NCBI GenBank assembly: GCA_040751985.1
Contig: JBFMFU010000072.1
Location: forward strand, 1-64,000
Direction of reading: 5' to 3'
Source of the DNA: Desulfoferula sp040751985
GTDB lineage: Bacteria; Desulfobacterota; Desulfarculia; Desulfarculales; Desulfarculaceae
Length of the DNA stretch: 64,000 nt
Part shown: positions 48,101 through 56,259 of the stretch, piece after piece
Numbering within the stretch: the first letter of the stretch is position 1
Layout: each line of letters opens with the position of its first letter
Program-made: the position numbers and the translations under genes
Notes under the pieces: model-generated
Database searches by the model: none
What the model was told of the DNA's origin: nothing
What the model saw: only the letters and a program-made list of their open reading frames with translations

Positions 48101-48358
48101 GTAGGAGGTGGACCGGGTGAACTCCACGTTCTCCAGGTCGTCCAGGGCCTCCTCGATCTCCCTGGTGACCAGGGCCTCCACCTCCTCGGGCGAGGCGCCG
48201 GGGTAGATCGTCTCCACCCAGACCTTGCCCAACTGCACGTTGGGGTAGCGCTCCACGGGCAGGGCCAGCAGGGCGAAGGCCCCCACTACCATCAGGATGA
48301 CGAACAGCAGGTTGACCAGGACGGTCTCGGTGAGGGTGAAGCGGACCAGGCCTTTCAT
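45155..48358 (-). CDS. RND-family efflux transporter, AcrB-like
   Basis: The 1067-residue protein is a full-length RND pump: N-terminal helix VNLLFVILMVVGAFALLALP, two large periplasmic loops, and twelve helices. Family marks include YPGASPEEVEALVTREIEEAL, FVLVSGIIVDDAIVVVEN with the paired Asp of the proton relay in helix 4, FALIGVIFGKFF and VGVAGVVVNDALVLIDFLNRRR (split at NDALV) near the C-terminus. It expels hydrophobic compounds or lipids using the proton gradient. The adaptor gene lies 7 bases upstream in the same direction. No outer-membrane channel gene is adjacent. Substrate cannot be told. Confidence 0.93.
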   Translation of the reverse strand: MKGLVRFTLTETVLVNLLFVILMVVGAFALLALPVERYPNVQLGKVWVETIYPGASPEEVEALVTREIEEALDDLENVEFTRSTSYRQRSSVVVKFIDDTDYRHGLDDLRFKVLGRLKELPPEVDPPRFNAIDVNDWLPAVTVNLVGERSNRALTLMAKQMKIALRQLPGVKEVKLVGERTREFHVLLDPARLTRYGVTFDQAAGALGQSGVAVPAGEFTTPGGEFVLKADERYRSRQQVLDAIVRTDMDGSFVRIRDLASQAELSYRDAYVLTSVNGADCVALQVIKTQQGNALDIVEAVREVVERHRAEMKREGVRLVLTQDSTVKIGDAMHTMGWNLLVGVFLVCAVITYFMGFRNALITTVGIPFSFLLTMVFMWITGNSLNEITLFCFVLVSGIIVDDAIVVVENIFRHRQSGEPMVEAVINGTSEVFWPVVSATSTTVAAFLPMLIMTGSTGEFFALIPKAVAFALGASLFECLLILPLHYRDWGPKQVKQQINEQELDFKGESVALRACRAAVNFLLRRTIAHRWLTLGLVGVLFLTALAIAGVSLSGRWPLIKVKFFPDDYSLYYLQVELPVTTPIERTQEVLKELSKAVMAQGPGMSESAAAVAGYYISEDYEPVFGVNLGHVAVTLPGKDQRHFADYPTNDPVKHIEWLREQLKPLAKDGVKISLRPEKDGPPTGKDVTVRVVGSNPSSVEGLARDIKSFLSQAPELKGSVVDVADNLGQPSRVFRYQVIPERAAEYQVTPAQVVRLAGTVLGGRYVGTYRLVDEDVDLKVKLDPELVKTPEQALQVPLLEHPSGPVRLQDLTRARVYMESGQLNRFQGERAITLTGNVPTGAPLSTPAVVARLRAYYESISAKYPGATLSFAGEFETTRKSFQSLFYAFGVALLLIYVILAVQFKSYLQPLIILTSVSFALIGVIFGKFFTQTIFTINSFVATVGVAGVVVNDALVLIDFLNRRRRSGLPRAQALWQAVNIRLRPILLTTVTTVLGLLPMAVGFPEYSIVWGTMASTFVTGLATATFLTLLVVPVMWDLLEGFLERHRQRQEQKEARRRAAAAASS

Positions 48359-48365
48359 GGGCCGC

Positions 48366-49397
48366 CTACTTCGAGCCGGGGGCGATGAAGCGCTGGCCGG
48401 GCTTTACCTGGGGCGCGGAGACGCGCACCGTGCCCTGGGGGCCGGGGCCCAGAAGCACCACCCGCACCTGCGCCCCGCCCTCGCGGGTGAGCCAGTGCTC
48501 CTGATAGCGCTCCTGCACCGCCGCCGCCGGCAAGAGCACCGCGCCGGAGGGGTCCGGGGCGCTGAGCTGGAACTCCACGCGCAGGCCGCCGCGGTGCTCC
48601 TTGAGGCCCTTGCTCAGTTCCAGCTCCAGGGCCACCTTGCGCGTGGCCGGGTCGAAGGCCGGCGACAGGCGGCTGAGCTGGGCGGGCAGGGTCAGCTTTT
48701 GGTCGGGCAAATACACCGTCAGGGGGCCGGGGTCCCGGCGCAGCAGGTGGTACTGCTGGGGGTCCAGGGCCAGGGGCACCATCAGGGTGCGGAAGTCGCC
48801 CAGCTGGGCCACGGGCGCGCCCACGTTGACCCACTGGCCCGGCTCCACCTGGCGCTCGATCACCTTCCAGCCCACCGGGGCCTTGATGGTGTGGCGGGCC
48901 AGGCGCTCCTTGAGCACCTTGCGCTGGGTCTTGAGGGCCTTGAGGGACAGGCTGGCCTGGGCCAGGTCGTCCTCCAGGCGGTCCAGCTTGGAGGGGGCCT
49001 CGGAGTGCTTCTGCACCAGGGCCCGGTAGCGGCCGGCCTCCTTGCTCAGGTAGGCCACCCGGCTGGCCAGGCGCTCCTGCTCCACCTGATTGGCCTCCAG
49101 CTCCAGGGCCACGAAGGTGTCATCCAGGACCGCAAACACCCCCTTGGGGCCCATGGTGTCGCCCACGTCGTAGAGCACCTTCTGGCAGCGGCCGGAGACC
49201 TCGCTGACCAGCCGCAGACGGGCCCGCTCGCGGGTGAAGCCGGTGAGGGTCTGCACCTGCTGGGCCGGCCGGGCCACGAACACCGGGCCTGGGCTGGGCT
49301 CGGCCTGGGCCAGGCGGGCGGCCGGCAGGACGGCCAGCCCTAAACCGGCCGCCAGACAGGCGGCCGCCGAGCACACGGCTAGTACACGCCGAAGCAT
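48366..49397 (-). CDS. RND efflux adaptor (membrane fusion protein)
   Basis: The 343-residue protein has a signal peptide (VCSAAACLAAGLGLAVLPAA) and the HlyD/AcrA plan. A lipoyl half-motif (RLVSEVSGRCQKVLYDVGDT) leads to an alpha-helical hairpin (LELEANQVEQERLASRVAYL to LKERLARH), the second lipoyl half (TIKAPVGWKVIERQVEPGQW), then beta-barrel and proximal domains ending FIAPGSK. It links the RND pump to an outer-membrane channel. It lacks the usual N-terminal Cys, so it is not a lipoprotein. The ATG at 49397 faces the MFS gene 190 bases away. Confidence 0.9.
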   Translation of the reverse strand: MLRRVLAVCSAAACLAAGLGLAVLPAARLAQAEPSPGPVFVARPAQQVQTLTGFTRERARLRLVSEVSGRCQKVLYDVGDTMGPKGVFAVLDDTFVALELEANQVEQERLASRVAYLSKEAGRYRALVQKHSEAPSKLDRLEDDLAQASLSLKALKTQRKVLKERLARHTIKAPVGWKVIERQVEPGQWVNVGAPVAQLGDFRTLMVPLALDPQQYHLLRRDPGPLTVYLPDQKLTLPAQLSRLSPAFDPATRKVALELELSKGLKEHRGGLRVEFQLSAPDPSGAVLLPAAAVQERYQEHWLTREGGAQVRVVLLGPGPQGTVRVSAPQVKPGQRFIAPGSK

Positions 49398-49586
49398 GAT
49401 CCGCCTCGCGTTAGGGAACAGGGGCAGCGCCCCGCCGGCGGGCGCGGAGCGGCGGGCGCCTGGTTTACCCACCACATTAAACCTTAGGCGCGCCCGGCAC
49501 AAGCCCCCGGCCCTGGACAGGGCCCGGCCCCTGGGGGACAATGCGCCCTGGCCCGGGCCGCCAGCGCCGGGGCGGGGAGCAGGATC

Positions 49587-50771
49587 GTGGCGCAGGAAAG
49601 CATGGAGCCGGTGGGATTCCGCCAGTGGCTGGGGCCGCAGCTCTTGTTCACCGGCATCTTCTTCATCAACTTCATCTCCCGGGTGGCCATCGCGCCCCTG
49701 CTGCCGGGCATGGAGGCCGACCTGAGCCTGACCCACGCCCAGGCCGGCAGCCTGTTTTTGTTCATCTCCCTGGGCTACTTCGTGGCCATCGCCGGCTCGG
49801 GCCTGGTCAGCCAGCGCCTGGGCCACCGGGGCACGGTGCTCTTGTCGGCCCTGGCGGTGGGGGCGGTGATGCTGGCTCTGCCCCTGGCGCCGAGGCGCTG
49901 GGGCCTCACCGCGGGCGCGGTGGCCCTGGGCCTGGCCTCCGGCCTGTACCTGCCCTCGGGCCTGGCCTCCCTGACCTCCCTGGTGCGGCCGGCGGACTGG
50001 GGCAAGGCCATGGCCGTGCACGAGCTGGCCCCCAACCTGGGCTTCGTGGCCGCGCCGCTGTTGGCCGAGCTGCTGCAGCGCTCCCTGGGCTGGCGCGGGG
50101 TGCTGGGCCTGCTGGGCGGCGGCGCGCTGGTATTGGGCCTGGCCTTCGCCCGCTGGGGCCGGGGCGGCCGCTTTCCCGGCCAGGCCCCCAGCCCCTCGGC
50201 AGTGGCGGCCCTGGCCCGCCGGCCGCAGCTCTGGCTGATGGTGGCGCTGTTCTCCCTGGGCATCGGCTCCAGCCTGGGCGTATTCACCATGCTGCCCCTG
50301 TACCTCACCCTGGAGCGGGGCTGGCCGGCGGAGCAGGCCAACCTGCTGCTGTCCCTGTCGCGGGTCTCGGGGCTGTTCATGGCCTTTGTCGCGGGCTGGG
50401 CCTACGACCGCCTGGGCGCCCGCCGCACCCTGGCCATGGTCTTGACCGCCGGCGGCCTGGCCACGGCCTGCCTGGGCCTGGCCACCCAAGGATGGCTGAC
50501 CGCGGCCCTGTTCCTGCAACCGGCCCTGGCGGTGTGCTTCTTCCCGGCCGGCTTCGCGGTCCTGAGCGCCGCGGTGCCGCCCGAGCAGCGCGGCCTGGCC
50601 GTGTCCCTGTGTTCGCCGCCGGCCTTTGTGCTGGGCGGCGGGGCGCTGCCGGCCCTGATCGGCCTCTTAAGCGAGCACTACTCCTTTGGCCTGGGCATCG
50701 CGGTGGTGGGCGGCCTGATCCTGGCCGGCGCGGCCCTGACCCCGCTGTTGCGGACGGACCGCGGCCTCTAG
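49587..50771 (+). CDS. MFS transporter
   Basis: The 394-residue protein has twelve hydrophobic segments and the MFS loop motif in the form SQRLGHRGTVLL between helices 2 and 3, and WAYDRLGARRTL between helices 8 and 9. The N-terminal helix reads LLFTGIFFINFISRVAIAPL, and the D-x-x-L-x-x-x-Q-A motif DLSLTHAQAGSLF is present. This resembles oxalate/formate-type or cyanate-type carriers more than drug pumps, but substrate is open. The GTG start has GGGGAG about 12 bases before. It is divergent from the RND adaptor and may share a control region. Confidence 0.87.
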   Translation: MAQESMEPVGFRQWLGPQLLFTGIFFINFISRVAIAPLLPGMEADLSLTHAQAGSLFLFISLGYFVAIAGSGLVSQRLGHRGTVLLSALAVGAVMLALPLAPRRWGLTAGAVALGLASGLYLPSGLASLTSLVRPADWGKAMAVHELAPNLGFVAAPLLAELLQRSLGWRGVLGLLGGGALVLGLAFARWGRGGRFPGQAPSPSAVAALARRPQLWLMVALFSLGIGSSLGVFTMLPLYLTLERGWPAEQANLLLSLSRVSGLFMAFVAGWAYDRLGARRTLAMVLTAGGLATACLGLATQGWLTAALFLQPALAVCFFPAGFAVLSAAVPPEQRGLAVSLCSPPAFVLGGGALPALIGLLSEHYSFGLGIAVVGGLILAGAALTPLLRTDRGL

Positions 50772-50796
50772 CTCAGGTATTTCACGGGGCGGGTAC

Positions 50797-50933
50797 GGTT
50801 TGCATCTTGGGCCGGCACAGCCAGCCGCCTGCAGACAAGGCAGCCAATGAGCGAGCGCCGCAGGTGTAGCTGAAACTACATCGAGGCGCGAGCGAAGCTG
50901 GCAACGCAGTATGCCGGGGGCTGGCGAAGCCGG
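50797..50933 (+). repeat. Structured intergenic element, copy 2 (upstream of the M20 gene)
   Basis: It is the same length as 12286-12422, with identical closing arms (CCGGC-ACA-GCCAGCC and GGCTGGC-GAA-GCCGG). The central hairpin is TGTAG (50865-50869)/CTACA (50876-50880) inside GCGCC (50855-50859)/GGCGC (50885-50889). Compared with copy 1 one C-G pair became T-A and one G-C pair became C-G. It ends 63 bases before the M20 gene start. Confidence 0.75.
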
Positions 50934-50996
50934 AGGCCCCTTGGCAAAGCGGGCGCTTTATGCTGTGATGGAGGCAACCGACCAGCAGGAGCCTGC

Positions 50997-52124
50997 ATGG
51001 ACCCCCGACAGCCCGCGCCCCTGGAGCTGGCCTCCCGGCTCATCCAGATCAATAGCTGCAATCCGCCCGGCGGCGAGGCGGAGGTGGCGGCCTTCCTGGC
51101 TCCGCTGCTGGCCGAGGCCGGCTATGAGCTTACCCGCTACGAGCTGGCGCCGGGCCGGCCCAGCCTGGTGGCCCGGCAGTCCTGGGGGCCGGAGCCGCCC
51201 CTGTGCTTCTCGGCCCACATGGACACGGTGCCCCTGGGCAGCGAGACCTGGCGGCGCAACCCCTTCGGCGGCCAGGTGGAAGGCGGCCGCCTCTACGGCC
51301 GCGGGGCGACTGACATGAAGGGCGGCCTGGCGGCCATGGTGGCGGCCGCCCGGCGACTGGCGGCCCTGAAGCCCACGCGCGGGGGCCTGGTGCTGGTGCT
51401 CAGCGCCGGCGAGGAGACCGGCTGCGAGGGGGCCTTTGCCCTGGCCCGGCAGCCCCAGGCCCTGGCCGGGGCCGCGGCGGTGCTGGTGGGCGAGCCCACG
51501 GGCAACCGGCCGCTCCTGGGCCACAAGGGCGCCCTGTGGCTGCGGGCCGGCTTCAAGGGCCGGGCGGCCCACGGCTCCATGCCCCACCTGGGCGACAACG
51601 CGGCCCTCAAGGCGGCCCGGGCCGCCCTGGCCCTGAGCGAGCACGACTTCGGCGCCCCGCCCCACCCCATCCTGGGCCCCCTGACAATCAACGTGGGCCT
51701 GCTCAGCGGCGGCCACAAGGTGAACATGGTGCCGGACCAGGCCAGCCTGAGCGTGGACCTGCGCACCCTGCCCGGCCTGAGCCACGACGGGCTGGCGGCC
51801 GCGGTGGGCCGCCTGCTGCCCCAGGCCCGCCTGGAGCGGCTCATGGACGCCCAGGCCATCTGGACCGAGGCCAGCGACCCCTGGGCGGCCCAGGTGGTGG
51901 AGATCGCGGCTCAGTTCCTGGGCCAGCGGCTGGAGCCGGCCGGGGCCGCCTACTTCACCGACGGCTCGGCCTTGCAGCGGGCCCTGGGCGGCGCGCCCAC
52001 CATCCTGCTGGGACCGGGCCGAGCCGAGCAGGCCCACACCGCCGACGAGTGGTGCGCCGCGGCCGAGGTGGACCAGGCCGCCCAGATGTACCTGGCCATC
52101 GCCCGCGCCTGGTGCGGGGCCTAG
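50997..52124 (+). CDS. M20-family metallopeptidase/deacylase, ArgE/DapE-like
   Basis: The 375-residue protein has the M20 layout. SAHMDTVPLG (residues about 73-82) supplies the first His and Asp. GRGATDMKGGLAAM has the bridging Asp. SAGEETGCEGAF carries the catalytic Glu pair, and GEPTGNRPL a further ligand. A dimerisation domain (AAHGSMPHLGDNAALKAA) and a final FTDGSALQRALG and HTADEWCA, with the last His, complete it. Relatives are acetylornithine deacetylase, succinyl-diaminopimelate desuccinylase and carboxypeptidase G2; I cannot choose among these. It is monocistronic behind repeat copy 2. Confidence 0.9.
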   Translation: MDPRQPAPLELASRLIQINSCNPPGGEAEVAAFLAPLLAEAGYELTRYELAPGRPSLVARQSWGPEPPLCFSAHMDTVPLGSETWRRNPFGGQVEGGRLYGRGATDMKGGLAAMVAAARRLAALKPTRGGLVLVLSAGEETGCEGAFALARQPQALAGAAAVLVGEPTGNRPLLGHKGALWLRAGFKGRAAHGSMPHLGDNAALKAARAALALSEHDFGAPPHPILGPLTINVGLLSGGHKVNMVPDQASLSVDLRTLPGLSHDGLAAAVGRLLPQARLERLMDAQAIWTEASDPWAAQVVEIAAQFLGQRLEPAGAAYFTDGSALQRALGGAPTILLGPGRAEQAHTADEWCAAAEVDQAAQMYLAIARAWCGA

Positions 52125-52202
52125 CCACGCCGCCTTCCTTGCCGCCGATAAATGCGATGATTATTTTTTATTTAGAGAGAGGATGTAGGAAGGAGGTTAT
52201 CT

Positions 52203-52442
52203 ATGGCCACCTTCAGATATAGAGACGCAATCCTGGTTTGGGAGCCGGACAAAGGCTACCGGAACCTGATTACGGGTGAGTGGGAGTTCTCGCCGGTGGA
52301 CGCCGTGTCGGCCTATGTGGAGCGCAGCCCGCATGAGCGGGAGGAGTTCGTGGACCTGGCCAAGCGGGTGCAGGATTTCTGGCTGGCCCACACCACCGCG
52401 GGCGGCATCGAGGGGTTCCAGGAGGTGACCTTCGAGTGCTGA
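52203..52442 (+). CDS. Small hypothetical protein
   Basis: The 79-residue product is soluble and acidic (TFRYRDAILVWEPDKGYRNL, EWEFSPVDAVSAYVERSPHE, then a helix EFVDLAKRVQDFW and the ending EVTFEC). No membrane segment or known motif is visible. AAGGAGG lies 7-13 bases before the ATG, and a strong terminator follows the stop, so this is probably a genuine single-gene transcript. I do not recognise the family. Confidence 0.72.
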   Translation: MATFRYRDAILVWEPDKGYRNLITGEWEFSPVDAVSAYVERSPHEREEFVDLAKRVQDFWLAHTTAGGIEGFQEVTFEC

Positions 52443-52474
52443 ACCCGGCCCCAAACTAGTCCCTAACCACTGAC

Positions 52475-52509
52475 GGCCCCCTGCCTGGTTTGGCGGGGGG
52501 CCTGTTTTT
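52475..52509 (+). terminator. Intrinsic terminator after the small hypothetical gene
   Basis: GGCCCCCTGCC (52475-52485) pairs with GGCGGGGGGCC (52492-52502), one G-T wobble, loop TGGTTT, followed by TGTTTTT. It also lies at the end of the convergent NTPase gene. Confidence 0.88.
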
Positions 52510-53063
52510 CAGCCGGTGTTTATCACCCGCCGGCAGAGCCGGGCCAGGGCGTCCATCTGGTCGCGCTCGTGCCTCCCCAGCTCGCCGCCGCCCAGGCTGT
52601 GGCCGTAGTAGCCGTTCATGACCACCGTGCGGCTGGCGGCCAGCACCTCTTTGAGCCGGCTCAGCTCCCCGGCCTGCAGATACATGGACACGTCGTTGAT
52701 CAACAGGGTGCGCGCCGGCCGCCGCAGGTACTGGGCGAAGAGCTGCTCCAGGCGGCGGGCGTTGTCCTGGGCCAGGGTCAGCACCTCGGCCGGATTGCGG
52801 CCGCTGAGGCGGGGGGCCACCAGCTCGGCGGCGAAGTAGCGCACCGCGGCTGGCCAGGGCCCGCCCATCTTGCCGCCCACGCCCTTGGTCAGGGGCGGGG
52901 CCATGTCGATCACCGCCAGGTCCGCCTCGCCCTCGGCCAGCAGGCCTTGCAGGACCTGGGCCAGGAGCAGGGTCTTGCCGGTGTTCACCTCGCCGCGGAT
53001 CAGGGTGCGCCGGCCTTTAAGCTCTGCGGGCGCGGGCAGCACGATGTGCCTGGCCGGGCTCAC
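52509..53063 (-). CDS. Small P-loop NTPase coupled to an NRAMP-like transporter
   Basis: The 184-residue protein has a Walker A motif RTLIRGEVNTGKTLLLAQVL (GEVNTGKT, residues about 21-28) and a likely Walker B RTLLINDVSMYL near residue 130. LAVIDMAPPLTKGVGGKMGG lies between them. No ABC signature or DNA-binding domain is seen. The length and the short loops suggest a stand-alone KAP/SRP-like or nucleotide-kinase-like NTPase, but I cannot place it. The GTG overlaps the transporter stop (GTGA), so the two proteins are made together. It may gate, load or regulate the transporter, or use its metal. Confidence 0.72.
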   Translation of the reverse strand: MSPARHIVLPAPAELKGRRTLIRGEVNTGKTLLLAQVLQGLLAEGEADLAVIDMAPPLTKGVGGKMGGPWPAAVRYFAAELVAPRLSGRNPAEVLTLAQDNARRLEQLFAQYLRRPARTLLINDVSMYLQAGELSRLKEVLAASRTVVMNGYYGHSLGGGELGRHERDQMDALARLCRRVINTG

Positions 53064-54271
53064 CACAGCCTCAGGATGCTCAGGATAAAGCGGGCGGCCA
53101 AGAGGGTGGTGATCACCAGGGTCAGGACGCCCAGCAGGTTCAGGGGCCAGGACACGCCGCGGCCGCCGTAAAGCCGGCCCTGGTTGAGCAGGTAGAGGAT
53201 GATGGCGATGATCAGGGGCGTGCCGCACAGGCCCAGGGCCAGCATCACTGGCAGCAGGAAGAAGAAGCCGCCCTTGAGGAAAGGCCCCAGGGCCGACAGC
53301 AGCACCCCGCCCACCAGCACCAGGCGGAAGCGGGCGCTGCTGCGCTGGGCGGGCCAGCCCATCTTGTCGAAGATGAAGTAGGCCGCGGCCAGATAGGTGG
53401 GCATGATGGTGGAAAAGGTGGCCGCCCACAGCCCGGCCAGGAACACGCCCAGGGCCGCCCCGCCCAAAAGGGGCCGCAGGCTGGGCACCACCTGGGCCGG
53501 TCCCTGGACCACTACCCCGGCCGGGTGCAGCAGGGCCGCGCCCACCAGGAAGATGGCCAGGCTGTAGGCCCCGAAGGCCAGGCCCATGGAGACCACGGTG
53601 TCGAAGCGGGCCAGGGGCAATTGGGCCCGCTGCCAGCCGCGGGCGTTGGTGTTGTAGGTGTGCATGCCGATGATGGTGATGTGCACCGCCCCGCCCATGA
53701 TGGCCGCGGCCATCAGGGCCGGCTGCACCCCGCCGGGCAGGCTGGGCATGAGCCCGGCCAGCACCTGGCCCCAGCTTATGTGCGCCTGGCCGGCGGTGAC
53801 CATGAAGCAGGCCACCACCAACAGCACCAGCACCTTGCACAGGTTCTCGAACCAGCGGTAGCCGCCGTGCAGCAGGGAGGCCGACAAGAGGACCGCGTAG
53901 GCCAGGCCCCACCAGGGGGTGTGGATGCCGGTGATCAGGGAGGTGACCCCCACCAGGGCATTCATCAAGACGATGGCCGCCAGATAGGTGGCCAGCACCG
54001 CGTCCAGGGCCAGCAGCCAGGCCCAGCCCCGGCCCAGGCGGTCCTGGGTGGCGGCGATGATGCCCCGGCCCTCCAGGATGCCCACCCGGGCGGCCAGGTA
54101 CTGAGCGGTGGTGCCGAACACGGCGCTCAAGACCACCACCCACAGCATCCCGTAGCCGTAGGAGGCCCCGGCCATGACCACGCTGGCCAGGGTGGCCGGG
54201 CCGCAGGCCACGGCGCTGACGATCCAGGCCGGGCCCATCTGGCGGGTGTAGTCCATCCAACGTCTGAACAT
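53060..54271 (-). CDS. NRAMP-superfamily metal transporter-like protein
   Basis: The 403-residue protein has about eleven hydrophobic helices with NRAMP spacing. Helix 1 reads GPAWIVSAVACGPATLASVV, where canonical NRAMP has the metal-binding D-P-G-N. Helix 6 reads AIMGGAVHITIIGMH, where M-P-H is usual. Both metal-site motifs are therefore changed, as in NRAMP-related subgroups whose cargo may not be Mn2+ or Fe2+. LLWVVVLSAVFGTTAQYLAARVGILEGRG (split at GTTAQ) is conserved. ATG 54271 has AAGGGAG 8-14 bases upstream; an upstream in-frame start adds 19 unconserved residues. It is cotranscribed with the small NTPase. Confidence 0.82.
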   Translation of the reverse strand: MFRRWMDYTRQMGPAWIVSAVACGPATLASVVMAGASYGYGMLWVVVLSAVFGTTAQYLAARVGILEGRGIIAATQDRLGRGWAWLLALDAVLATYLAAIVLMNALVGVTSLITGIHTPWWGLAYAVLLSASLLHGGYRWFENLCKVLVLLVVACFMVTAGQAHISWGQVLAGLMPSLPGGVQPALMAAAIMGGAVHITIIGMHTYNTNARGWQRAQLPLARFDTVVSMGLAFGAYSLAIFLVGAALLHPAGVVVQGPAQVVPSLRPLLGGAALGVFLAGLWAATFSTIMPTYLAAAYFIFDKMGWPAQRSSARFRLVLVGGVLLSALGPFLKGGFFFLLPVMLALGLCGTPLIIAIILYLLNQGRLYGGRGVSWPLNLLGVLTLVITTLLAARFILSILRLW

Positions 54272-54413
54272 GCTGAGACTCCCTTGAGGCGATCGGGCTA
54301 TCCTATCCCTCCCCCGAGCGGCCGGCAAGCACCGGGCGCATGCACGCCGGCGCGGCCTGTGTTAGGTTTAGCCCGGACACGCCCTAGCCCGGTACGCAAC
54401 GAGGAAGCAACTC

Positions 54414-55262
54414 ATGGTCAGCGCATTCCAGCCCGGACACATCCCCCCGCCGCCCGACGGCCAGCCGGCCTGGTGGCTGATAGCGGCCGGCAGCAAGCTG
54501 CTGGTGGACGCGGACAACCTGCCCCCCCGCGCCGTAGAGGCGGCCGCGCTGGGCCTGGGGCTGGGCCCGGCCCACTACCTGGGCCGCTGGCAGGGCCGGC
54601 CCTGCTTCACGGCCTGGGCCCTGGAGGAGAGCGCGGCCGCGCCCGCGGGCATGGCCTGGCACGGCCTCTACGGCCTGTTCCTGGGCTGGCCCCAGGAGCT
54701 GTTCGCCCTGGGGGCGCGGGCCAAGCAGATACTGGCCTGGGAGCGGCGCAACCGCTTCTGCGGCGCCTGCGGCCAGCCCATGCAGGACGCGCCCGACGAG
54801 CGGGCCCGCCGCTGCCCGGCCTGCGGCCTCACCGCCTACCCGCGCATCTCCCCGGCGGTGATCGTGGCCGTGGAGCGGGAGGGCCGGCTGCTCTTGGCCC
54901 GCAGCCCGCGCTTTCCGGCCGGGCGCATGAGCGTGCTGGCCGGCTTCGTGGAGCCGGGCGAGACCCTGGAGGGCTGCGTGGCCCGGGAGGTGGCCGAGGA
55001 GGTGGGGGTGCAGGTCACGGGCATCCGCTATTTCGGCTCCCAGCCCTGGCCCTTCCCGGACTCGCTGATGATCGGCTTCACCTGCCAGTGGGCCGGCGGC
55101 GAGATAACCATCGACGGCCAGGAGATCGTGGAGGCCGGCTGGTACGGGCCCCAGCAGATGCCCGCCCTCCCGCCGGATAGCTCCATCGCCCGCCGCCTGA
55201 TCAACCACGTGCTCCAGGGCGTGGCCCATCTGCCCGGCACCCCCTGGCGGCGGGACGACTAG
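54414..55262 (+). CDS. nudC: NAD(P)H pyrophosphatase / NAD-decapping hydrolase
   Basis: NudC hydrolyses NADH and removes NAD caps from RNA. The 282-residue protein has an N-terminal domain, a four-Cys zinc ribbon (FCGACGQPM and RRCPACGLTAYPRISPAVI, about residues 120-145), the Nudix box GFVEPGETLEGCVAREVAEE (about 178-197), and the NudC-specific SQPWPFPDSLM (about 210-220). All catalytic Glu residues of the Nudix box are present. Length is close to E. coli NudC (257) with a longer N-terminus. It is a single gene with its stop one base from the convergent flavin reductase stop. Confidence 0.95.
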   Translation: MVSAFQPGHIPPPPDGQPAWWLIAAGSKLLVDADNLPPRAVEAAALGLGLGPAHYLGRWQGRPCFTAWALEESAAAPAGMAWHGLYGLFLGWPQELFALGARAKQILAWERRNRFCGACGQPMQDAPDERARRCPACGLTAYPRISPAVIVAVEREGRLLLARSPRFPAGRMSVLAGFVEPGETLEGCVAREVAEEVGVQVTGIRYFGSQPWPFPDSLMIGFTCQWAGGEITIDGQEIVEAGWYGPQQMPALPPDSSIARRLINHVLQGVAHLPGTPWRRDD

Positions 55263-55263
55263 G

Positions 55264-55857
55264 CTAGCAACCTAGCTGCAGGGCCCGGGCCAGGTCCAGG
55301 CCGGCCTGGCGGGCCCGCTCCAGGTGCTCGGGGTGCTGGTTCACGTCGCCCTCCAGGTCCAGGCCCCGGCAGAGCACCGAGTCCACCAGCTCCATGTCCA
55401 GGGTATCCATGAAGTAGCGCACGCTCAATAGCGCCCCCTCGAAGAGCCTGGCGCCGTGGGTGGCGCCCACGGAGATGAACAGGCCCTTGCGCTTATAGTC
55501 GCGCTGGCCAAAGGGCGTGTGCTCGATCCAGTACTTCTTTACCCACAGGCTCTGGAAGCGGTCCATCATGATCTTGGTGTGGGCGCTGAGTGCGTAGAAG
55601 AAGATGGGCGAGGCCAGCATCAGGCCCTGGCTGGCCAGGCAGAGGTCATAGACCCGCTGGAAGTCGTCGTTGATCACGCAGCGGCCGTCTTGCTTGCAGC
55701 CGTAGATCTCCAGGCAGGGCGACATCTTCAGGTCGCGCAGCACCAGGGGCTCCACCTCCGCCCCAGCCGCGCGGGCCCCGGCCACGGCCTGGTCCAGCAG
55801 AAGGGCGGTGTTGCCCTGGCGGCGGGGGCTGCCGTAGATGGCCACGATGCGGCGCAT
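55264..55857 (-). CDS. NADPH-dependent FMN reductase-like flavoprotein
   Basis: The 197-residue protein has the flavodoxin-like phosphate loop IYGSPRRQGNTALLLDQA (residues about 8-25), MSPCLEIYGCKQDGRCVIND with three Cys that can hold an Fe-S cluster or act in redox, and ASPIFFYALSAHTKIMMDR. This is the iron-sulfur flavoprotein/multimeric flavodoxin family of anaerobes. Cys spacing (C-x5-C-x5-C) is looser than in the classical ISF, so cluster binding is uncertain. It is a single gene, convergent with nudC. Confidence 0.88.
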   Translation of the reverse strand: MRRIVAIYGSPRRQGNTALLLDQAVAGARAAGAEVEPLVLRDLKMSPCLEIYGCKQDGRCVINDDFQRVYDLCLASQGLMLASPIFFYALSAHTKIMMDRFQSLWVKKYWIEHTPFGQRDYKRKGLFISVGATHGARLFEGALLSVRYFMDTLDMELVDSVLCRGLDLEGDVNQHPEHLERARQAGLDLARALQLGC

Positions 55858-55909
55858 AGCTCTCTCCTGGGGTGCGGGCGGCCTAATGTTAGCACAGGTC
55901 CAGGTTGGC

Positions 55910-55940
55910 GTAGGGCGGGTTAGCGCAGCGTAACCCGCCT
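55910..55940 (+). repeat. 31-bp REP-like palindrome, copy 2
   Basis: It is identical over 31 bases to 314-344, including the leading GTAG. Flanks differ, so the copies moved as a unit of about this size. Confidence 0.75.
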
Positions 55941-55996
55941 GCGGCGATTAGGCCATCCGGGAGGAGTTGGGAAGGAAAGTATCTAAAGTATCTTTA

Positions 55997-56158
55997 GGTG
56001 GCCTCGACAACTCGTTGTCGAGATTGGGTAGCGAAGCGGAGCAACAAGAGGTTCGGCGAGACGGGTTGAGTTTAAGCGGAGGGTCTGAGCAGGGCGGGGC
56101 GGCCGTGTTGAACCTCTTGTGCCTGCGGCACCCAGACAGGCGAGCTGTCTGGGCCACC
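55997..56158. repeat. Terminal-inverted-repeat element, copy 4
   Basis: GGTGGCC (55997-56003) opens the element and GGCCACC (56152-56158) closes it. The left arm repeats the CGACAACTCGTTGTCG palindrome of copy 1. Inside, AACAAGAGGTTC and GAACCTCTTGT are a second, longer-range inverted pair. The right arm has CCAGACAG/CTGTCTGG. Nested pairing makes this the most complete copy. Confidence 0.65.
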
Positions 56159-56259
56159 CGCGGTCGGTGCGCAGGAGGACGCTAGAAAAAAGCCAATGTC
56201 CTTGCGAGGAGCGCAGCGACGAAGCAATCTCTGCCTGGAGCGGGCGGCCGCGGCATGGG

